The notes: generated from the letters alone by a model not told the origin. Shown: positions 33,995 through 42,694, counted from the stretch's first letter. The stretch is 64,000 nucleotides of DNA from KBS50 sp042434095 (GCF_042434095.1 NZ_JBHLUE010000004.1:558001-622000); one strand, 5' to 3'. A program made the numbers and translations.

Positions 33995-35114
33995 CATCCT
34001 GCTCATCTTCGGGATCGCGCTGCTCGGCGCCGGCGCGGTCGGGGTGGCCGGCGGCGTGCTGCTGCGGCTGCTGCCGGCCCGGTCGATCACCGTGCACCTG
34101 GCCGTGCTGCTGGCCACGACCGTGGCGGCCGTGGTGGCCGGCGTCGTGGTGGCGGCCGAGGCGATGTTCCTGTCGCCGCACGATCTGGAGGTCGTGCTGC
34201 TCACCGTGACGGCCGCGGCGGCGGTGAGCCTCGGGCTCGGGGTGCTGTCCGGCCGCCGGCTGGCGGCCGCGGCGGTCTGGGCGGACCAGGCCCGCCAGCG
34301 GGAGCGGCAGCTCGAGAAGGGCCGGCGCGACCTGGTGGCCTGGGTCTCGCACGACCTGCGCACCCCGCTGGCCGGGCTGCGGGCCATGGCCGAGGCGCTC
34401 GAGGACGGCGTGGTCGACGATCCGGCCACGGTGGCCGAATATCACCGCCGGATCCGGGTGCAGACCGACCGGATGTCCCGGCTGGTGGACGACCTGTTCG
34501 AGCTGTCCCGGATCAATGCGGGCGCGCTGCGGCTCACCCCGTCCGCCGTACCGCTGCGGGAGCTGGTCTCGGACGCGCTGGCCGGCGCCGCGCCGCTGGC
34601 CGCGACCCGGCGGATCCGGCTGGTGGCCGCCGACTCGGGCTGGCCGGTGGTCACCGCGAGCGAGCCGGAGCTGTCCCGGGTGGTGGCCAACCTGCTGCTC
34701 AACGCCGTCCGGTACACCCCGGACGACGGCACCGTGCGGGTGGCGGCCGGCCGGGACGGCGGTTCGGTCTGGCTGTCGGTGGCCGACACCTGCGGCGGCA
34801 TCCCGCCGGACGACCTGCCCCGGGTCTTCGACGTGGCGTTCCGCGGCGAGCGGGCGCGGACCCCCCGCCAGGCCACCGGCCCGGCGTACGACGAGCGGCC
34901 GTCGTACGAAGGGGGGCCGGCGTACCGCGGCCCGGTTGGGAACGGATCGACGGCGGCGGCCGCCGCGGGCGATCCGGGGCCGGCCGGCGGCCTCGGTCTG
35001 GCCATCGTGCGCGGCCTGGTGGAGGCGCACGGCGGGCGGGTGGACGTGCACAACGTGACCGGCGGTTGCCGGTTCGTCGTCCGCCTCCCGGCCGCCCCCA
35101 GCGCCGCCGGCTGA
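33987..35114 (+). CDS. Sensor histidine kinase with repeat insertion in the ATP lid
   Basis: 375 residues. Two N-terminal membrane segments with only a short connecting region, so no large extracellular sensor. DHp H-box VSHDLRTPLAGLRAM; N-box NLLLNAVRYTP; G1 VADTCGGIPPDDLPRVFD; G2 GLGLAIVRGLVEAHGG. Between G1 and G2 a ~45-residue insert contains three PAYxxx units. The pair with the upstream regulator is an 8-bp-overlap operon. Signals are probably from the membrane or membrane-embedded partner. Confidence 0.93.
   Translation: MRDILLIFGIALLGAGAVGVAGGVLLRLLPARSITVHLAVLLATTVAAVVAGVVVAAEAMFLSPHDLEVVLLTVTAAAAVSLGLGVLSGRRLAAAAVWADQARQRERQLEKGRRDLVAWVSHDLRTPLAGLRAMAEALEDGVVDDPATVAEYHRRIRVQTDRMSRLVDDLFELSRINAGALRLTPSAVPLRELVSDALAGAAPLAATRRIRLVAADSGWPVVTASEPELSRVVANLLLNAVRYTPDDGTVRVAAGRDGGSVWLSVADTCGGIPPDDLPRVFDVAFRGERARTPRQATGPAYDERPSYEGGPAYRGPVGNGSTAAAAAGDPGPAGGLGLAIVRGLVEAHGGRVDVHNVTGGCRFVVRLPAAPSAAG
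34881..34934 (+). repeat. 18-bp in-frame tandem repeat in histidine-kinase ATP lid
   Basis: Three 18-bp units encode PAYDER, PSYEGG and PAYRGP within the nucleotide-binding lid region between the F/G1 and G2 boxes, an unusual place for repeat expansion in a catalytic domain. Confidence 0.75.
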
Positions 35115-35135
35115 GCCCCGGCGAAGGCCGCCCGC

Positions 35136-36446
35136 TCAGCGGCCGCGCAGCCAGCCGGCCGGACCGTCCGGCTCCGGCGCGCCGAGGTCGAGCGACACGA
35201 TCGCGCCGCCACCCGGATTGGGCGCCGTGGACAGGCCGCCACCGGATCCGGCGGCCGTGCGGGCCGCGATGTCCAGGCCCAGCCCGGTAGAGCCGCCGCC
35301 GCTGCGGCCGCGCTCCACCGGCAGCCCGTGCGGCATCCCGGGCCCCCGGTCGGCGATCGTCAGCCGCGCCCCGCCGCCCGGGCGCCGGTGCAACCGCACG
35401 GCGAACCCGGCGCCCTCCGGGGTGTGCCCGAAGACGTTGTCCAGCAGGGCGTCCACGGCCACGGCCAGGGCATCGGCCGAGACCCGTACCGGGATGGGGC
35501 CCGGGGGTAGGTCGACGGCCACCGCCCGTTGTTCCTCGTCGGCGAGCGCCGACCAGAACGCCACCCGGTCGGCCAGCACCCGGACCGCGTCGCAGCGACC
35601 GGCGGGGCCCGGGCGGCCGGGCCCGCGCGCGGTCCGGATGATGTCGTCCACCGACCGCTCCAGCGCCGCCACGTCGGCCAACACCCGGTCCCGGTCGACG
35701 CCCGCGGGCAGGCCCTCGGCGTCGATCCGCAGCGCGGTCATCGGGGTACGCAGCCGGTGCGAAAGGTCGGCCACCCGTTCCCGCTCCCGGAGCAGCAGCT
35801 CGCCGACCCGACCGGCCAGCTGGTTGAGCCCGGTCCCGACGGCCCGTACCTCCGGTGGTCCCTCGGCGTCGGCCCGCTCGTCGAGCTGGCCGGCGGCCAT
35901 CCGGTGCGACACCGCGGCCACCGCGGCCAGCGGCCGGACGAAACTGCGGGCCAGCTGGTCGGCGACCAGCACGCTGACCACGACCAGACCCGCGCCGAGC
36001 AGCCCGAGCACCGTCCAGGCGCCGGCCACGCCCCGGTAGAGCTCCGCGTCCGGTACGACGGTACGGATCACCGCGGTGCCATCGGGCAGCCCGCCCACCG
36101 CCACGAGCACCTCCCGGCCGCCCGGCACGTCGTGCGCGACGCTCCGCCCGGCGGCGGCCCGGTCCACCGTCCCGGACCGGCCGGCCGGCGCGCCGACGAC
36201 CTGCCCGTCCGGCAGGAACACGGTGACCGGGTGCGGGTTGACCGCGTTGACCTGGCTCACCGTGGCCGCCAGCGCCTCCGGGTCGGCCGAGGCCACGACC
36301 GGGGCCAGCGCCTGCGTCTCGACGGCGGCCGCGCTGACCGCCCGGTCGGCCGCCGACGAGCGGACCAGCATGGCGAGCGGCACGAGGAACGCCACCACCA
36401 CGAGCAGGCTGGTGGCGGAGACCAGCAGGATCAGCCGGACCCTCAC
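35136..36446 (-). CDS. Sensor histidine kinase with extracellular sensor domain
   Basis: 436 residues. TM1 ~residues 5-27, an extracellular domain of ~115 residues, TM2 ~145-167, HAMP, DHp with phospho-His in DLSHRLRTPMTALRID, and the HATPase with N-box LLDNVFGHTPEG, G1 IADRGPGMPHG and G2 TGLGLDIAARTAAGSGGG. Actinobacterial kinases of this SHRLRTP class pair with OmpR regulators, here the overlapping upstream gene (4 bp). Stop lies 21 bp from the other kinase gene's end, so the two systems are tail to tail. Confidence 0.93.
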   Translation of the reverse strand: MRVRLILLVSATSLLVVVAFLVPLAMLVRSSAADRAVSAAAVETQALAPVVASADPEALAATVSQVNAVNPHPVTVFLPDGQVVGAPAGRSGTVDRAAAGRSVAHDVPGGREVLVAVGGLPDGTAVIRTVVPDAELYRGVAGAWTVLGLLGAGLVVVSVLVADQLARSFVRPLAAVAAVSHRMAAGQLDERADAEGPPEVRAVGTGLNQLAGRVGELLLRERERVADLSHRLRTPMTALRIDAEGLPAGVDRDRVLADVAALERSVDDIIRTARGPGRPGPAGRCDAVRVLADRVAFWSALADEEQRAVAVDLPPGPIPVRVSADALAVAVDALLDNVFGHTPEGAGFAVRLHRRPGGGARLTIADRGPGMPHGLPVERGRSGGGSTGLGLDIAARTAAGSGGGLSTAPNPGGGAIVSLDLGAPEPDGPAGWLRGR

Positions 36447-37150
36447 GACCGGTCGCGCTCCCCCGGCTCGCCGGCGGTCAGCTTGACCCCGACGCCGCGG
36501 AGGGTGTGCAGGTAGCGCGGGTTGCGGGCGTCGTCGCCGAGCTTGCGGCGCAGCCAGGACAGGTGCACGTCAACGGTCTTGTCGGCCCCGCCGGTCGGCT
36601 GCCGCCAGACGTGCCGGAGCAGCTCCTGCTTGGTCACCACGGTGCCCGCGCGGGTGGCCAGGTAGCCGAGCAGGTCGAACTCGCGCGGCGTGAGCTCCAC
36701 GGGGCGGCCGTCGAGGGTGACCTGCCGGGTGGTCAGATCGATCCGCAGGCCGCCCAGGGTGATCGGCGCGGCGGTCGGGTCGGTGCCGGCCCGGCGCAGC
36801 ACCGCCCGGATCCGGGCGTCCAGGTGGGCCGCGCCGAACGGCTTGCACAGGTAGTCGTCGGCGCCGTGATGCAGGGCGCCCACGATGGCCGCCTCGTCGT
36901 CCCGGGCCGTGGCCACCACCACCGGTGTGGCGCTGACCGAGCGCAGCATCCGGAGCACCTCGACCCCGTCCACGTCCGGCAGCCCCAGGTCGAGGACGAC
37001 AAGATCGACGGGGTCGCGGTGCGCCATGGCCAGGCCGGTCATCCCGTCGGCGGCGTGCAGCACCACGTGGCCCAGCTCGGTGAGCGCGCGGATGAGGGCC
37101 CGCCGGATCTCCGGGTCGTCCTCCACGAGCAGCAGCCTGGCCACCCGCAC
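36443..37150 (-). CDS. OmpR-family response regulator
   Basis: 235 residues, standard length. Receiver: EDD, Asp in VVLDLGLPDVDG, Lys in CKPFGAAHL. Winged helix: LTPREFDLLGYLATRAGTVVTKQELLRHVWRQPTGGADKTVDVHLSWLRRKLGD. GTG 37150 start is backed by GGGAAG. First gene of a regulator-kinase operon; divergent from the small membrane protein at 37231, with an inverted repeat in the shared promoter. Confidence 0.94.
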   Translation of the reverse strand: MRVARLLLVEDDPEIRRALIRALTELGHVVLHAADGMTGLAMAHRDPVDLVVLDLGLPDVDGVEVLRMLRSVSATPVVVATARDDEAAIVGALHHGADDYLCKPFGAAHLDARIRAVLRRAGTDPTAAPITLGGLRIDLTTRQVTLDGRPVELTPREFDLLGYLATRAGTVVTKQELLRHVWRQPTGGADKTVDVHLSWLRRKLGDDARNPRYLHTLRGVGVKLTAGEPGERDRS

Positions 37151-37210
37151 ACGCTAGCTTCCCGGACGCCGGCCCGGCCACGGTGGCCCCAGGCATATCT
37201 AAGCGGCATT

Positions 37211-37223
37211 TAACCTGCGGTTA
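37211..37223. promoter_or_regulatory. 13-bp palindrome TAACCTGCGGTTA between divergent genes
   Basis: Perfect arms TAACC and GGTTA around TGC, 7 bp before the ATG at 37231 and 60 bp upstream of the regulator start. Immediately beside it, on the minus strand, TTAAATGCCGC and TTAGATATGCC form a weak 11-bp direct repeat. Possible autoregulatory site. Confidence 0.4.
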
Positions 37224-37230
37224 GGACGGG

Positions 37231-37806
37231 ATGTGCAATGGTTGGCCGATGTCCGGTCCGCTCCGCCGCACGGCCACGAACGTGGTGGCCTGGCTGATCG
37301 GCGCCGTCGTCTCGGTCACGGTGGGTGTGCTCGCGCTCACCCGGGTGGATGACGGTCTTGCCGACGGGGTGCAGCCACTCAGTCCGGACTCGGTGACCCG
37401 GGCGCTGCCGGCGCCGGAATCGCCGTCCTCGTCGCCCAGTCCGTCGTCGCGGCGGACCCAGTCGGCCACCCCCGGGGCGCCGCACCCCCGGCGTTCGGCG
37501 GCCTCCCCGCACCGCTCGACGGCCGCGCCACCCTCACCACGGTCGACCGAGCGGACCCTCACCGCGCAGGGTGGCTCGATCCTCGTCCGCTGCACCTCGG
37601 ACCAGGTCTATCTCGCCTCGTGGAGCCCCGCGCCCGGCTACCGGGTGGCGGACGTGTCCCGGGGGCCCGACGAACGCGCGGCGCTGACCTTCGTCGGCGA
37701 GCGCCGGGAGCTGCGGATCGTGCTGCGCTGCGTCGACGGCGTACCGCAGGCGAACCTGCGGCTCCGGCCCCCCTCGGGCGACGACCGGCACGACGACCTC
37801 CGCTGA
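37231..37806 (+). CDS. Hypothetical single-pass membrane/exported protein
   Basis: 191 residues from ATG 37231 (GGACGGG upstream) or 185 from ATG 37249. One N-terminal membrane helix (NVVAWLIGAVVSVTVGVLAL), a Pro/Ser-rich wall-spanning stretch (residues ~55-105), then a small C-terminal domain with two cysteines (ILVRCTSDQVYLASWSPAPGYRVADVSRGP...IVLRCVDGVPQANL) that probably form a disulfide. Typical of actinobacterial surface proteins of unknown role. Divergent from the regulator-kinase pair, so possibly its target. Confidence 0.75.
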   Translation: MCNGWPMSGPLRRTATNVVAWLIGAVVSVTVGVLALTRVDDGLADGVQPLSPDSVTRALPAPESPSSSPSPSSRRTQSATPGAPHPRRSAASPHRSTAAPPSPRSTERTLTAQGGSILVRCTSDQVYLASWSPAPGYRVADVSRGPDERAALTFVGERRELRIVLRCVDGVPQANLRLRPPSGDDRHDDLR

Positions 37807-37822
37807 GCGCGGCGGCCGGCGG

Positions 37823-38656
37823 TCAGTCCCGGTCGGGCGCGAGCCCGTCCCCGTCGGGCGCGAGCCCGTTCCCGTCGGGCGCGGTCCAGTCCTCGTCGGG
37901 CGCCACCGGCAGCCCGGCCGAGTGGAACCCGGTCAGCTCGTCGGTGATCGCCCCGACCTCGTAGCCGGCGGGCAGCTCGGCCAGCCAGCGCAGCCCGGCC
38001 TCGCCCATGGCCAGCCCGGCCGTGGCGTACGCGTCGGCGGTTCCCAGGTCGGGGCCGGTCACCGTGACCGAGCTGAGCCCGGTGGCCGGTACGCCCCGGC
38101 GCGGGTCGACCACGTGCCGGCCCCGCTCGTACGTCCCGGAGGTGGCGACGGCCAGGTCGCTGACGGCCAGCACCCAGACCACCTTGTCGGCCTCGACGGG
38201 GTGCCGGATGCCGATCCGCCAGGGCTCGCCGGGGCGGGGACCGCCACGGGCCCGGATGTCGCCGCCCGCGTTGATCCAGTGCGCGTAGCTGCCGGCCGCC
38301 AGCAACCGGTCCGAGGCGACCTGGACGGACCAGCCCTTGACGTAGCCGGACGGGTCGAACCGGCCGGTGGCGTACGTGTCGAAGTATCCGTCGGTGGCGA
38401 TCCACAGGTCGGCGCAGGTCTCGATGACGTGCCGCAGCTCCGGTGAGCACTCCTCGATGGTCAGCTCGCCCCGGTGGAACCGGTTGACCTCGCTGTCCTC
38501 GCGGTAGGTGCTGAACCGGCGGTCCACCTCGCGCAGCCAGTCGAAGGTCTGCTCGGCGAGCTCGCCCAGCAGCTCGGCGGGCAGCGGGTCACTGATCTGG
38601 AGGCTGATCGCCGTACCCATGATCTGCTCGACCCGCCGCAGCCCCCCGTCGGCCAC
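37823..38656 (-). CDS. apbE: FAD:protein FMN transferase (ApbE)
   Basis: 277 residues. ApbE motifs: RRVEQIMGTAISLQI, EVDRRFSTYREDSEVNRFHRGE, INAGGDIRARG, AVATSGTYERGRHVVDPR (the SGxYERGxHIxDP block) and VTVTGPDLGTADAYATAGLAMGE with metal-binding Asp. It moves FMN from FAD onto a Thr/Ser of an exported FMN-binding protein; the gene just upstream encodes such a target. No obvious signal peptide or lipobox, so cytoplasmic or poorly exported. The C-terminus carries four 7-residue APDGDGL-like units. GTG start three bases after the preceding stop. Confidence 0.93.
   Translation of the reverse strand: MADGGLRRVEQIMGTAISLQISDPLPAELLGELAEQTFDWLREVDRRFSTYREDSEVNRFHRGELTIEECSPELRHVIETCADLWIATDGYFDTYATGRFDPSGYVKGWSVQVASDRLLAAGSYAHWINAGGDIRARGGPRPGEPWRIGIRHPVEADKVVWVLAVSDLAVATSGTYERGRHVVDPRRGVPATGLSSVTVTGPDLGTADAYATAGLAMGEAGLRWLAELPAGYEVGAITDELTGFHSAGLPVAPDEDWTAPDGNGLAPDGDGLAPDRD
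37826..37909 (-). repeat. 21-bp in-frame tandem repeat in ApbE C-terminus
   Basis: Four 21-bp units (37826, 37847, 37868, 37889) encode the acidic tail APDEDWT/APDGNGL/APDGDGL/APDRD. Unit is a multiple of three. Confidence 0.85.
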
Positions 38657-38659
38657 CCG

Positions 38660-39235
38660 TCAAGCCTTCGCTTTGTCCAGCGCCGACTGCAGGGACGACT
38701 TGTACGCGCCGCTGGTCAGGGTCGCACCGCTGACGGTGGAGATGTTGGCGCTGGTCTTCGCCGCCACGGCGCTGGCGTTCAGGGTTGGCACGGCCCGCTC
38801 GTTGATCTGCCTGCTGGTGGACCGGTCGGTCGGGTAGGTGGCGCTGGCCTTGGTCACCACCCCACCGGACACGGTGATCGTCACCTGCACCGTACCGTAG
38901 TCGTGGGTGAAACCCCGGCCGGTGAACGTGCCGCTGGCCAGGCCGTTTGGCTTCGGGGCCGCGGCGGTGGTCCGGGTGCCGGTCGGCGTCTTGGACCGGC
39001 TGGCCGTCGGCTTGCTGGAGTGCTTGCCGGCGGCCGACGCCTTGGCGGACGGTCCACCGCTCGGGGCCGCCCCGGAGGGGTCCGCGGGCGCCCCAGACGG
39101 GGTGTCGGCGGCGGCCGCGCCGGCCGTGTCGACGGTGACCTGGGCGTCGGTGCGGGACGGCTGGCCGAGCTTGGCGCCGATCAGCAGCGACGTGCCGATG
39201 GTGGTGCCGAGCAGGGCGAAGACAGCGCGACGCAC
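38660..39235 (-). CDS. Exported FMN-binding domain protein, flavinylation substrate
   Basis: 191 residues. N-terminal signal/anchor (RRAVFALLGTTIGTSLLIGAKLG), a ~70-residue Ala/Pro/Ser linker, and an FMN_bind domain (GTFTGRGFTHDYGTVQVTITVSGGVVTKASATYPTDRSTSRQINERAVPTLNASA) ending in ISTVSGATLTSGAYKSSL. The SGAT is the ApbE flavinylation motif, with Thr as the expected FMN attachment site. Sits between the ferric-reductase-like gene and apbE, 3 bp before the apbE start, so the set is an operon. Confidence 0.94.
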   Translation of the reverse strand: MRRAVFALLGTTIGTSLLIGAKLGQPSRTDAQVTVDTAGAAAADTPSGAPADPSGAAPSGGPSAKASAAGKHSSKPTASRSKTPTGTRTTAAAPKPNGLASGTFTGRGFTHDYGTVQVTITVSGGVVTKASATYPTDRSTSRQINERAVPTLNASAVAAKTSANISTVSGATLTSGAYKSSLQSALDKAKA

Positions 39236-39254
39236 GGAAGGTACCTCCGGGGGG

Positions 39255-41120
39255 TCAGAATTCGAACGGGTCGAGGTGGATCTGGCGGCGGGGCACCCGC
39301 AGCCGGCGCAGGGCCTTGACCGAGGTGTCGATCAGGCCGGTCGGCCCGCACAGGAAGACGTCCCGGTGCCGCACGTCGGAGACCAGCTCCCGCATGCCCT
39401 TCGGCGTGAACAGGTAGCGCGGTCCGGCGTCGTCGCGGGAGCCGAGGACGTACCAGACCTGCGCGTCCCGCTCCCGGGCGAGCCAGTCCAGCTCCTCCCG
39501 GAACAGCAGCTCCTCCTCGTTGCGGGCCCGGTAGATCACCACCGTCTGCGCCGGCAGCTCCTCCAGCAGCGCGCGGATCGGCGCGATGCCGCTGCCGCCG
39601 GCGATGAGCAGCGCCCGGGGCCGGCGCCGGCGTTCGGCCGTGAACACCCCGGACGGACCCTCGGCGAAGATCCGTACGCCCGGGCGCAGCCCGCGCAGCC
39701 GCTCGGTGTGGTCGCCGACCACCTTGATGGTGAGCCGCAGGAAGTGCTCGTTGGGCGCGGCCGAGAGCGAGAACGGGTGCGCCTGCCACCAGCAGCCGAG
39801 GGTGAGGAAGCGCCACCGGAAGTACTGCCCGGCCCGCGCGTCCAGGTCCTCCAGCCGGCGCCCGGAGATGTACACCGAGATCATGTCCGGGCCCTCGGCG
39901 GTCACCCGCTCCACCCGCAGCCGGTGCCGCAGGTTGAACCAGGCGGGCCCGAGGATCCGGCCCCAGACCAGGCAGGCCAGCACGAAGACGTACAGCCCCA
40001 CCCAGTACCACTTCGCGAACCCGCCGCGGGACAGCTCCTGCCCGGTGGCGAACTGGTGCCCGTAGCCGAGCAGCAGGATGAGGTAGGTGGCCAGGTGCAG
40101 GAAGTACCAGAGCTCGTACGGCATCCGCCGGCGGACGCCACGGATGGCCAGCAGGCTGATCCCGACCAGGATGCCGGTGGCCACCGTGGCGCTCACCATG
40201 TCCTCGTACGTGGTGATGAGGTTCCAGGTGGCCGGCACCACCGGCTGGAGGGCGAGCTTGGCGTAACCGACGCTGATCAGCCCGACGTGGGCGAGGATCA
40301 TGACGAGCAGGGCGCCGCCCAGCTCGCGGTGCCAGATGAGCAGCGAGTGCGCGCCGATCCAGCGTTCCAGCCAGCGCGCCCGGCTCATCAGCAGGACCTG
40401 GGCGAGCAGCAGGAAGCCGCCCACCAGGCCGGTGAGCCGGCCGCCGGCGATCAGGATGTCGGTCACCGACTTCACCGAGCCGGTCGGCGTGTTCAGCCAC
40501 CACAGCTCGATGCTGGTGGCCAGCGCGCACCAGAACACGATGTGGAACAGCAGCCGGCCGCTGTGGTCGTACACGTCGGGGGCGTCGATCTCGCGGTGCT
40601 GCGCGGCCCGCGGCCGGTAGGCATCCTTGACCCGGTACGACCGCTCGGCGTCGTCCGCCTCCCGGTCGGTGGGCGGCTCCTGCCAGCGGCCGCGCTCCGC
40701 GCCGGGCTGCTGCCAGCGGGTCCGCTCGGCGGCCGGCTCCGGCCAGCCCGTCCCCTCGGCCGACTGCCGGTCGTCCCGGGCCGACTGCCGGTCGTCCCGG
40801 GCCGACTGCCGGTCGCTCCGGGCCGGCGGTCCCAGCTCGTCCCACCGGGTCCGCCCGGGCTCGGCCCAGCCGCTCGGCGCCGGCGCCTCCCGGCGGAGGC
40901 GGTCCGAGCCGCCCCAGCCGCGGCGCTCCCCCGCCGGCTCATCCCAGCCGTACGCGTCGCCTCCCCGCTCCGGGGAGTCGGCGGGAGGACCGGGTTCGAC
41001 CCGCAGATCGCTCACCCAGTTGTCCAACGGCTCCTTCGTCGCCACGTCCGGATCCACGGCGACAGGTCTACCTGGCCGGCGGGGGTCGAAGCCACCCGAA
41101 CCGGTCGTCTTTGCCGACAC
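39255..41120 (-). CDS. Ferric-reductase-like transmembrane protein with FAD/NAD(P) reductase domain
   Basis: 621 residues. About 190 disordered residues with DRQSARD repeats come first. Then six membrane helices with histidine pairs for heme (HSLLIWHRELGGALLVMILAHVGLI and FLHLATYLILLLGYGHQ), then a ferredoxin-reductase module: FRWRFL...AHPFSLSAAP (FAD RxYS-like), IFAEGPSGVF, GGSGIAPIRALLEEL (NAD), and FLCGPTGL at the end. It should carry electrons from NAD(P)H across the membrane to the FMN protein and on to an extracellular acceptor such as Fe(III) or a quinol. GTG 41120 lacks a clear ribosome site; the start may be internal. Confidence 0.9.
   Translation of the reverse strand: MSAKTTGSGGFDPRRPGRPVAVDPDVATKEPLDNWVSDLRVEPGPPADSPERGGDAYGWDEPAGERRGWGGSDRLRREAPAPSGWAEPGRTRWDELGPPARSDRQSARDDRQSARDDRQSAEGTGWPEPAAERTRWQQPGAERGRWQEPPTDREADDAERSYRVKDAYRPRAAQHREIDAPDVYDHSGRLLFHIVFWCALATSIELWWLNTPTGSVKSVTDILIAGGRLTGLVGGFLLLAQVLLMSRARWLERWIGAHSLLIWHRELGGALLVMILAHVGLISVGYAKLALQPVVPATWNLITTYEDMVSATVATGILVGISLLAIRGVRRRMPYELWYFLHLATYLILLLGYGHQFATGQELSRGGFAKWYWVGLYVFVLACLVWGRILGPAWFNLRHRLRVERVTAEGPDMISVYISGRRLEDLDARAGQYFRWRFLTLGCWWQAHPFSLSAAPNEHFLRLTIKVVGDHTERLRGLRPGVRIFAEGPSGVFTAERRRRPRALLIAGGSGIAPIRALLEELPAQTVVIYRARNEEELLFREELDWLARERDAQVWYVLGSRDDAGPRYLFTPKGMRELVSDVRHRDVFLCGPTGLIDTSVKALRRLRVPRRQIHLDPFEF
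40758..40820 (-). repeat. 21-bp in-frame tandem repeat in the reductase N-terminus
   Basis: Three near-identical 21-bp units (40758, 40779, 40800), one mismatch in the last, encode RDDRQSA-type residues in the disordered N-terminal tail. Confidence 0.9.
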
Positions 41121-41309
41121 TTAAGGCTGGCTTGGCGGCCGGATAAGCCGTACCGGAGTGGTCGGTCAGCGATGGGTCACCGGGCCGTCACCGGACCGCG
41201 GTCCTCGTCGATCGCCCGACCGCTCTGGCCCTGGGCCAGAAGCGCCGGGCCGAGGCACCCTACGGGGCGAGCAGCCGCGGTCCGGTCGGCGCGGGCCGCG
41301 GCGCCGCCG

Positions 41310-42557
41310 TCAGACCGACCGGAGCCGGCGTGCCCGGCCGGTCCCGCCCGTCCGGGCCGCCCTGATCGCCACCGCGGTCAGCCCGGCGGCGACCAGGCCG
41401 AGGCCGCCGGCGACCACGAGCACCAGCCGCGGCGACACCGCCCCGAGCGCCGCGCCACCGACCACATAGGACAGCGCCACGGCCAGGCTCACCCCGCCGT
41501 ACGTCACCGCGAAGACCCGGCCACGCAGGTGCTCCGGAACCGCCCGGGCGACCGCGGCGGGCAGACCGGTGTCGATCATGGCGATGCCGAGCCCCCGCAC
41601 CGCCTGGCAGGCGAAGGCGACCGGCACGGCCCAGGCCAGCCCGGTGAGCAGGTTGCCGCCGGCACTCACCGCGAACCCGAGAACCACCAGCACCAGCGCC
41701 GGTCGGGCGCGGCCACCCACCGCCAGCAGCAGGAACCCGACCAGCAGCCCCAGGCCGACCGCCGCGTACAGCACCGAGACCGCCACATCGCCACCGCGCA
41801 ACTCGTCCCGGACCAGGAACACCAGGACGACGTCGTCGATCCCGGTACACAGCACGACAGCCCAGAACCCGACGGCGACCGCCCGTACCATCCGGTTGTC
41901 GGCGACGTAGCGCAGACCTTCCCGGGCCTCCGCCCAGATGCCGGGCGCCGGACCGACGGACCCGACCCGCCCCAGCCGGGGCAGCCTGCTCAGCAGCACC
42001 GCAGACAGCCCGAAGCTGGCGACGTCCAGCCAGAGGATCCCGCGCAGGCCGAGCACCGGAAGCAGGGCCGCCGCCAGCAGCGGCCCGGCCACATCCAGGC
42101 CGTTCGTGCCCAGGCCGAGGGCGGCGTTCGCCGGCTCCAGCTGATGATCGGCGACCAGCCGCGGTAGCACGGCCCGGCCGGCCGGGTCGAACACCACCGC
42201 GAAGGCCGACTTCGCGACGATCAGCACGAGCAGCAGCGCGAGGTTCGGCAGCAGCAGCGCGACGAGCGCCATCATGACGCCCTGGCCCAGCTCGCACGCC
42301 AGCAGGAGCCGCCGCGGCGCGAGCCGGTCGGCGAGCGCGCCGGCCACCGGACTGAGCAGCGTGGGCAGCAGCTCACCGACGAGCATGAGCAGGGCGACCG
42401 CCGAACCGGCGCCGGTCCGGTCGGCGACGTAGAGGATCAGCGCCACGGTGCTGAGCGAGCCGCCCAGAAACGACACCGCGCGGGACGCCCAGAGCGTCCG
42501 GAAGGCCGGATGGCGGCGGAGCAGCCCGAACGCGTTCTGCGCATCGGCGGCGGTCAC
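41310..42557 (-). CDS. Major facilitator superfamily transporter
   Basis: 415 residues, twelve membrane helices. MFS signature GALADRLAPRRLLLACELGQGV between helices 2 and 3, LRGRVFAVTYGGVSLAVALSYVVGG in the second half. The layout (MTAADAQNAFGLLRRHPAFRTLWASRAVSFLGGSL) is that of the MFS_3 / enterobactin-exporter-like group, i.e. drug or siderophore efflux. GTG 42557 start. Monocistronic, downstream of a repeat-rich spacer. Confidence 0.9.
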   Translation of the reverse strand: MTAADAQNAFGLLRRHPAFRTLWASRAVSFLGGSLSTVALILYVADRTGAGSAVALLMLVGELLPTLLSPVAGALADRLAPRRLLLACELGQGVMMALVALLLPNLALLLVLIVAKSAFAVVFDPAGRAVLPRLVADHQLEPANAALGLGTNGLDVAGPLLAAALLPVLGLRGILWLDVASFGLSAVLLSRLPRLGRVGSVGPAPGIWAEAREGLRYVADNRMVRAVAVGFWAVVLCTGIDDVVLVFLVRDELRGGDVAVSVLYAAVGLGLLVGFLLLAVGGRARPALVLVVLGFAVSAGGNLLTGLAWAVPVAFACQAVRGLGIAMIDTGLPAAVARAVPEHLRGRVFAVTYGGVSLAVALSYVVGGAALGAVSPRLVLVVAGGLGLVAAGLTAVAIRAARTGGTGRARRLRSV

Positions 42558-42620
42558 GGCGTTATCAGACCAGGCCGGTCAACCGGTATTCGCCGCCGGC
42601 GGCCGGCGACGGGCCGCGGT

Positions 42621-42690
42621 CATCCGGCGCGGACCGGGGTCAGCCGGCGCGGACCGGGGTCAGCCAGCGTGGACCGGGGTCAGCCGGCGG
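42621..42690. repeat. 20-bp noncoding tandem repeat
   Basis: Three 20-bp units (42621, 42641, 42661), mostly identical and containing GCGGACCGGGGTCAG, plus half of a fourth. Lies between the stop of the hydrolase gene and the start of the MFS gene. Unit length is not a multiple of three, as expected outside coding sequence. Confidence 0.9.
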
Positions 42691-42694
42691 CGGG

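Noticed and set aside
38907..42167. 1086-codon plus-strand frame across the electron-transfer operon and MFS gene
   Set aside because: Antisense to well-supported genes and low-complexity His/Gln/Pro composition.
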